Positions 57,400-64,000 of a stretch of 64,000 nt of DNA are shown piece after piece. Source of the DNA: Gnetum montanum. Taxonomy: Eukaryota > Streptophyta > Gnetopsida > Gnetales > Gnetaceae. Location: assembly GCA_015680685.1 (NCBI GenBank), contig MNCI01035139.1, positions 139,690-203,689 on the forward strand, written 5' to 3'. The translations under genes were made by a program, and so were the position numbers. Position 1 is the first letter of the stretch. Each line of letters begins with the position of its first letter. Under the pieces are notes generated by a model. It was given only the letters and a program-made list of their open reading frames with translations. It made no database searches and was not told where the DNA came from.

Positions 57400-60290
57400 T
57401 GTTCTTGGGCATCTTGTGCCTCTCTTATGTGGTGTTGCCCACTATTTTTAGAATTAAAACTATCATGGGATAGGTTAAAACATTCTTAACAAACAAAATC
57501 TATTGCCAATAAATTGTTTTATAGAAAGAATCTACATACATTCAAAAAGATTGATGATATGTCAATTATTGAACATCTTTTAGATTAGAGTCTATCCTTG
57601 ACTTTTGGAATATTTTGTAATGTTGGTGATACCAAACTTAGTAAAAAAGGGAGAAAAATTCTTCCATTCAAAATGATCTTTTACTTACCAAAAGTTCCAA
57701 CTTAAAGCTAAATAAAAGCCCATAGTTTAAACCTTTTAGATCCTAGAAAATTTGCTCATTTTAAAAAAGGATTGTAAAGCACCCAAGAAAGGGAATACAT
57801 GTACAACTAATAATAATAATAAGAAAGAAATTCCTCCTTCTCACTAATGAGAATGAGAGATTTTCTTTGTACATTGATTTTGGTGCTTCTTATCAAGAAG
57901 ACCTGCACTTTGAATGATTTTGGGCATACTTTCTAATCTTGGTGTCATCAAGTTATGGAATGATGGTCTTTGTAATGTTGTTGGGTATAGTAAAATTAAA
58001 ATGCATTTCAAGGATGACCATAAACCTATATCTCATGCTAATCATGTATCCAAAATCAAAATGAGTTTCTTGTCTATGAGTGAGTTAGATACTAAAGGAA
58101 AATGCAAAATCTTATAGGGGTCTTTACTTTTAGCCTAGCCATTAGTGGAAAGGTGGAAAGGTCTGAAAGTAAGGACATTGCATCATAACTTCAACATGCT
58201 AGCTATTGCCAACATGCAGTCAAACATTGATCTTTGGCACAACAAATAATTGCCTATTTGGTAAATAAAGACATTCAAGACTTCTAAGAAGTAATGCTAA
58301 AGTTAATTTGAGTATTAGAGTTAATACATAGTGATATATGTGAACTAGTTAAAAACTTACAAACATGTTCGTTGGGAGATATTACATATTATGTTTCATT
58401 CATTAATGAATTTTTTTAAAAAAGATTGGATCTATTTAATGAAACATTAGTCTAAAATATTTGAAAAATTTAAAGAGTTAAGAGCTCTTGTTAAAAATTA
58501 TTTAGCAAAGAAAATCAAGGTTCTCACAGCAAATAGTGATGGTGAATTTTGCACTTATGCTTTTGACAATTTTTGCAAAGAACATGACATATACAAGTAG
58601 AAGACTATTCTAGGATCTCTCAAGGAGAATAGAGTACCTAAATGTTTAATAAAACATTGATGGAATGAACCAAATGCATGCTAAGTGAAGATGATCTTAG
58701 AAAACATTTCTAGGTTGAAGCTGTGATGATTGCTTGCTATCTCATTAACAAATCTCCTTCCTTTACAATTAATGGAAGGATTCTAGAAGAAATATGGACT
58801 GGAAAGCCTATCAATTTGAATTATCTTCAAGTTTTTTTTTATGTAAAGCTTATGTTCATATTCCAAAAACTAATAGATCAAAATTAGATTTCAAGTATGT
58901 AAATTGTATTTTCCTTAGTTATGATCATGGTGTAAATTCTTATAAGTTATATAACCGAAAAAATAAAAGGTTATATATAGTTCTGATGTTATATTTAGAG
59001 AGACTTGTCGACATATCAAGCACAATCTCTCTAATTATGTGACACCTAATAATGTATCTTTCTAGATTAATAAAAAGAACCTACATTGCTCATGACCAAG
59101 ATGGTATGAATGATATAAAAAAAATAAGTACATGAGAAGACGTTAGTAAAGATAAGGAAACAGAGTATCAACATGATGCTCCATCAACCTCACACCCATT
59201 AAGATCGTATAGTTGTATAACAAAATTACCCATTTAATTTAAAGATCAAATTTTAATTGTTGATGCTAAGCCACTTACTTATGACGAAGTGTGTATGTCT
59301 CTTTATGATAAAGAGTTGAAGTAACTAATGAATGATGAAATGTCCTTTATTTATAAGAATAAGACATGGGAATTGGTTGAACTACCATATGATATAAAAC
59401 ATATTAAATGTAAGTGGGTGTTTAGAATTAAATCTAGTAACCACTTTGAAGCACATCTTGTGGTTAAGATTTATTCTGAAAAGAAGGGAATTGATTATGA
59501 TGAAATCTTCTTCCTTGTGCTAAAATTAACATCTATTAGATCATTACTATCAATAGCAGCAACTTATAATCTAGAATTTGAACGAATGTGAAAATCACTT
59601 TCCTCAATGATGATCTTGAGAAGGAAATATATATGCTTCAACTTGAAGAGCATGAAGTAAAAGGAAAAGAGCATATGATGTGTCTATTATTAAGATCATT
59701 GTATGGGCTCAAACAAGCACCAAGGATGTGGAATAAGCAATTTAATAAACACATATTAAGTCTTGGCTTCATTAGAAGTTAAAAGAGTCTTACTATATGT
59801 TTAAAATAAAAGTGAAAAATTTTGAACTTTACTAAGATATGTTGATGACATGGTAATAGTAGGAAGTGACATGAATGAAATTAAGGAGTTGAAACAACTT
59901 CTTTTTTCTCAATTTGAGACAAAAGGTCTCGTTGTTAAAAAGATTTTGGGCATGGAAATTAAAAGAAGGGATTAATAAAATACTTTGGATTGGACAATCT
60001 ACAAATGTGCAAAATATCTTAGAAAGATATAATATGTAAGATTATAAGCCTAGTGAAAATAGGATGAATCTCTTAGTTGAACAATTTCTAGAGATAGATG
60101 AAGAAAAAGTGCTCATGAAAAAAATTCATAACCTAGTGTTGTTAACAATCTTGTTAGCAATTTAAGGTATGTGATGGTTAGTATCAAACTTGACATTGTA
60201 TGTTTGTTTTTAATAAAGCTACAACCTAAAACTCTAGCCACTACATCACTTGCAATACTTAAAAATATTTGATGATTAATGTTTCTTTGA
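57400..60290 (+). mobile_element. Ty1/copia element in the NLR intron (truncated)
   Basis: Plus-strand copia relic between two NLR exons. Gag-like sequence at about 57500-57760 (KNLHTFKKIDDMSIIEHLLD), integrase C-terminal half at about 58700-59040 (SKLDFKYVNCIFLSYDHGVN), RT at 59328-59960 (ELVELPYDIKHIKCKWVFRI, EKKGIDYDEIFFLVLKLTSI, LRYVDDMVIVGSDMNE near 59835) and the first part of the RT-RNase H link up to about 60270. It lacks a clear RNase H and 3' LTR. A TATA-like TATATAAAC near 57200 may be in a 5' LTR. Confidence 0.8.
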
Positions 60291-60346
60291 ATTCTTTGCA
60301 GATAAATGCTAGAATCTATAAATACCAAATATATTTCAAGTTACAC

Positions 60347-60955
60347 CTGAAATGTCCCTTCTTTTTAATAGTCTGCAAAAGTAAATTAACGTATTCAGCT
60401 TGGTTTTAGAATCACCTTGGCTGTCGAGCTCTATGGTAATTCCCTTCACCACTTCAAGATCTTTCAACGCTTTTTGGCTGGAACGTTCGGCAAGTTTGCA
60501 CCAAATTGCTCGCTTCTGTCGTTCTGTCGTCTGTCGTTCTGGCATTGAAAATGATAGAAATCTGAGCCTATGGAGCTTCCCTAACCAAGACGGGACTTCA
60601 CTTATTTCACAATTGCACAGGATGAGATCCTCCAGCAAAGGCAGATGTTGTATGCATACTGGTAACCTTTTCATGTTAGGATACTCCAGATGCAGATACC
60701 TTAGCAGTGGCAGCTTACCAACAACGAGCTCCAGAGAGGAGATGAGAGAGGGGACGGGGTCTTCTTCTTTGAGGGTTACGGATAACACACGAAGACCGCG
60801 CCCCTGTTGTAAGAATGACAGATCTGCTGTCCGTTTTCCCACGCTCAAGCGCAGAGTTCGAACCGTCTTCGGAAATTTGTACCATGGGGACTGTGCTCTG
60901 ATGTTCATTCTCAAACTTCTCTTAGGGTAATGAACAACTTCCATGATATCTGGAC
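60347..60955 (-). CDS. NLR gene, middle LRR exon
   Basis: Open for over 200 codons. The acceptor is TTTAAACAG| at 60956 and the donor TTTCAG|GTGTAAC after 60347 (phase 1). LRR pattern: TVRTLRLSVGKRTADLSFLQ, LRVLSVTLKEEDPVPSLISS, LPLLRYLHLEYPNMKRLPVC, LPLLEDLILCNCEISEVPSW and LHRLRFLSFS, then a charged helix. Continuous open frame and good splice signals argue that the gene is intact here. It is separated from the NB-ARC exon by about 2.3 kb. Confidence 0.78.
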
Positions 60956-63274
60956 CTGTTTAAACAAGGCTTGGGTCAGAATTTAGTCAAAACATTGCGT
61001 GTATACTGCATATGCAGAAGCGTAATACAAGTGCACTTTTATTTAGTAATAGAATACACCAAAAGATTAAAACTTGTGTCTTTGGAGCCCAGTTAATTTG
61101 AAAATTGAATTCAAATAGCTCTTATGCCATTTCATTGAAGACAGGTTTTAGAGAATAAGTCACGCCTACATGCATCCCACAAATCACATGCTGAGTACTT
61201 TGGAATTAAATTCTACAAAGTTGTATGTGCAATATAAATTTAGGAGTTAACCAATAAGTGGTTGGGTGGTTAATTATTTATATGCTAAAGATTTGGTCTT
61301 TTAGGTGGGTGTTGAAACTCAAATGTCAACATACACCGAATACACCAAATACATATAATTAACATGGTATATTAAAAGAACTATACAACAATATACTTTT
61401 TAAGCATGACCCCAAATAATTATTACACTTAAAGCATAATTAAATTCTTGTAAGGTAGTAATATGTCTTTAAAATCAGATATTGAACTTATGCCTCATTG
61501 GAAGCATTGCTCAATATGGAATTTACTAATAAATGACTAGCCTTATACAAGCTTTTATATCTATGCCTTTGGGAGTTTCTTACCTCACTTCAAGGTCTTC
61601 ATTTTCCTTGAAAAAAGATTTGACTAATAAAAGATTTGACTAGAAGATTAGAAAACAACTGTGCGATTTGACTAGAAGATTAGAAAACAATTGTTCTATC
61701 ATATTAAGCAGTCAACTCTTTTGTATGGGTATGGTCCTAGATTAACAAGTAAATATTGAAGACAAGTTGAAGAATTCAAAGTTAAAAAATATGATGCCTT
61801 TAAAAATAGAATTCTTTTGTTATATTGTATCATTTTTTTTTGTGATCTTTCTGATTGCATAGTGGATAAATTACATAAATTATAAATTTTTTTAAAAAAG
61901 TCTTATATTACATGTAAACATGCTGGTTCCATACTGAATGTTATGGCTTAAAAAAAAAGATATTGGAAAGGGGATTCTCTCCTATGAGAGAAAGCAACTA
62001 CATAATAATGAATGTCTGCATTGTACATTAAAATCTTACCTATCTTCTCCTACTCTGAATCTTACCGGAAACTTCATCTCATTGTTAAGTGGCCAGCAAG
62101 CAATCAAGATTCATGGCATCGGCATGACACAGACCACAGAAAACAAGGGAGTAAGAATGAATAAACAAACACACGGAAATCAGGGAAGGGCGGAAATCAG
62201 GGAAGGGCTACTTTGGTGACCAAAGGCCGAAGGGCCAAGTTTGGGCCATACGGAAATCAAGTTTGGGAAGGGGTGTGCGAGGTAAACATTGCATTTGCAT
62301 GGATTGGCCTTTGGGAGCGTCAAAGGTTCCGCCATGGCTCACACACATTCACGCGTGTTTATTGGTCATTGCTGGTTTTGGCTGTTTTTCTCGTATCTCT
62401 CTGCTTAAAAAAGAAAAAAACAAAACAGGGTCATCGTCATGGGTCATGAACATGATGACGGATGGATGGTTCAACTTTTTTTAAAAATCTGTTGTTTATG
62501 AGGCAACGAAGCCCACCGGCACATATGCAATCTCATGGTGCTCTGTTTTTATTTTCCCCTTCATCATGACTGGTGCTGGGGCCCTAAAGGTTTTTCATCG
62601 TAGGTGAGGTGAGTTATTGAGCTGTGCTTAGTTTAGTTAAGTTGTGTCTTTTTATAATGTGGTGGTCTTCAACGTGGCCCTACCGCTACTCACAGGTCTT
62701 TGTTGAACAAAAGTATTAGTAGATGTGATTTGTTATAAATTTGGTTGAGGATTGAGGCATAATTTAATTCTTGAAAAGTTGAACAAAAGTATTAGTAGAT
62801 GTGATTTGTTATAAATTTGGTTGAGGCTTGAGGCATAATTTAATTCTTGAAAAGATTAGAAGAAGTAATAAAAAGGGTTTCATTTTATTGCTGTCATTTT
62901 GGTTGTTGCAGAAATTATATGTTTGGCTGCATTATGGCTCTTGGAGTAAGGAAATGGATTGGATGTCCCTTTGCAAATTTTCTTGCTTCACTTTAATGGC
63001 GATATTGCAATCTTCTGAGCAATATTTAATCATTAACAATATTTTGGATTTACATTGTACTTATTCTAAATTCTACAATATTTTCTTATGATATGTGAGA
63101 TTTAATTTTTTAAAAAAATTAATATATTTAAATCTTATCTATCATGTCCCCGGGTCCCAACCTTCCCCACTTTTTCTTAACGCACACGTACCCAAACACC
63201 TTCAGAATCACAAATTGTTGATTCCTTGCTTCCATGAATGGGATTTTTTTGATGCATAGCTACTTAGTACATAC
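60956..63274 (-). other. NLR intron between NB-ARC and LRR exons
   Basis: No open frame with family similarity. Three small tandem duplications occur: 32-bp period at 61633 and 61665, an 18-bp unit at 62164-62200, and 76-bp units at 62702-62777 and 62778-62853. A further small exon could be hidden because the simplest donor and acceptor do not agree in phase. Confidence 0.5.
62702..62853. repeat. 76-bp tandem duplication
   Basis: Two adjacent 76-base copies starting GTTGAACAAAAG, differing at one base (GGATTG versus GGCTTG). Recent local duplication. Confidence 0.9.
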
Positions 63275-64000
63275 TAACTTGTTCAAGAAATCTTCTACCG
63301 TTTTAAAAAAGTCCGCAATACAAGAATTAACAGTGAGGGAAAGCATTTTACCAGCACTAACAGTGTCCTCGCTAGAAGTGACAAGAGGCGGGTCTGCACC
63401 ACTGGAACGGGTACTGCCAGAAGCACCAGAATTAGCGTTGTTGCAAGAGTCTGGAAAGCGGATGCCTCCGCATTCACGATAGAGGCTGACAGCCAGGTCA
63501 TGGACGAATTTTTTGACCACGACCAAGTGGAAGTCGATCTCAGTGGTGTAGGGGCGGCTAACAGCACACTTATTCACCAACAGTGCACAGTGAAGTTGCT
63601 TGAGAGCACGCTCAGCATCCAGGTGGGTAGCAACCAGGCGCTCCGCCACCCACATGCCCATGAGCTGGTCCGCCTCTATTCTATCCTCCTCGTCTCCGAG
63701 AATGCCCAGGAAAGCGAAGCAGGGCTTGTATTGTTGCTCTAGCGCGTCGAAGCTCAGCCTGAGCACATGGAACACCACGTTCGCGTTCTCGGCCGACAGC
63801 GTGTGGATGGCCCGCAGCGCCGCTGCACGGCAGTTGGGTGGCTCGTTCCGCACAACCGCCGAGATCGCTTTGACGGCCAACGGAAGGCCGTGGTACCGAC
63901 TTAGCTCTGCTTCCGCGGACACGTCTAAATCCGTCACGGACGAGCCCACCTCGTGTTGGAACAGTAGCCTGGCATCTTTCAGGGTCATTGGAGGCAGTTC
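63275..64000 (-). CDS. NLR gene, NB-ARC C-terminal part (partial)
   Basis: Enters from the right edge and is open to 63260, with a strong donor GTATGT at 63274. Motifs in order: ELSRYHGLPLAVKAIS (GLPL), FHVLRLSFDALEQQYKPCFA (RNBS-D start), ILGDEEDRIEADQLMGMWVA (non-TIR type RNBS-D) and KKFVHDLAVSLY, where the MHD signature reads V-H-D. A Ser/Asn-rich stretch (SCNNANSGASGSTRSSGAD) follows. In plants NB-ARC is the ATP/ADP switch of an immune receptor. The N-terminal domain (CC or other) and P-loop lie beyond the window, so the subclass is not settled. Confidence 0.8.

Noticed and set aside
61938-62484. Short plus-strand frames in the NLR intron
   Set aside because: They overlap a small tandem repeat and low-complexity sequence and resemble no family.

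Overview
The window is repeat-rich nuclear DNA of a land plant. It holds Ty3/gypsy elements of the Tat type (two RNase H domains), a chromovirus, Ty1/copia pieces, a plant L1-type LINE with a DUF4283 ORF1, an RTE-type LINE and a plant NLR resistance gene. Deep nesting, long AT-rich spacers and an NLR with retroelement-filled introns suit a large genome, perhaps a gymnosperm; I cannot prove the taxon. No tRNA, rRNA or CRISPR array was seen.

Layout. Positions 1-32466 are a nest of related Tat-type elements. A1 (1-1069) is a gag-protease fragment. A2 (plus strand) enters A1 at 1070 with a complete 5' LTR, primer-binding site, gag and the start of protease. A3 (minus strand) enters the A2 protease at 6454; its LTR, integrase, both RNase H domains and RT run from 6454 to 12737 and resume at 30348. 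Element B (12738-30347, plus strand, about 17.6 kb, near-matching 5-bp target duplications ATTAG/ATTAC) is complete and sits inside A3. A4 leaves a 5' LTR and primer site at 31156-32466.

The main discovery candidate is inside B. Between protease and RT lies a 5.9-kb spacer carrying a gene on the opposite strand (23601 to 19207) with eight inferred exons, GT-AG introns, most of them phase-consistent, its own TATA box and a terminal stop. Its first part resembles FCP1/NIF-type HAD phosphatases without the catalytic aspartates; the rest includes a transposon-protein-like domain and a long charged helical region. Because it is antisense to the element's genomic RNA, its introns cannot be spliced from that RNA and would survive retrotransposition. 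Tandem repeats with a TAAACT core flank it, and the palindrome GCGTATACGC that fills the B LTRs is repeated in its first intron.

Positions 32830-37010 carry a second unusual unit: one reading frame of about 929 codons (33393-36179, three in-frame stops) preceded by CGATATCG-type palindromes plus a TATA box, with a similar palindrome-TATA block just after it. From 37760 to about 44200 lies a decayed chromovirus with an AT-rich insert. From 44600 to 46240 there are minus-strand scraps of gypsy RT and RNase H and of copia gag. A GC-rich L1-type LINE occupies 47858-52968 and an RTE-type LINE remnant 54700-55690. From 56163 to the right edge is a minus-strand NLR gene (NB-ARC end, two LRR exons) whose last intron holds a copia element.

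Most transposon frames are broken by stops and shifts, so they are relics; the NLR exons are open and are the best candidate for a working host gene.
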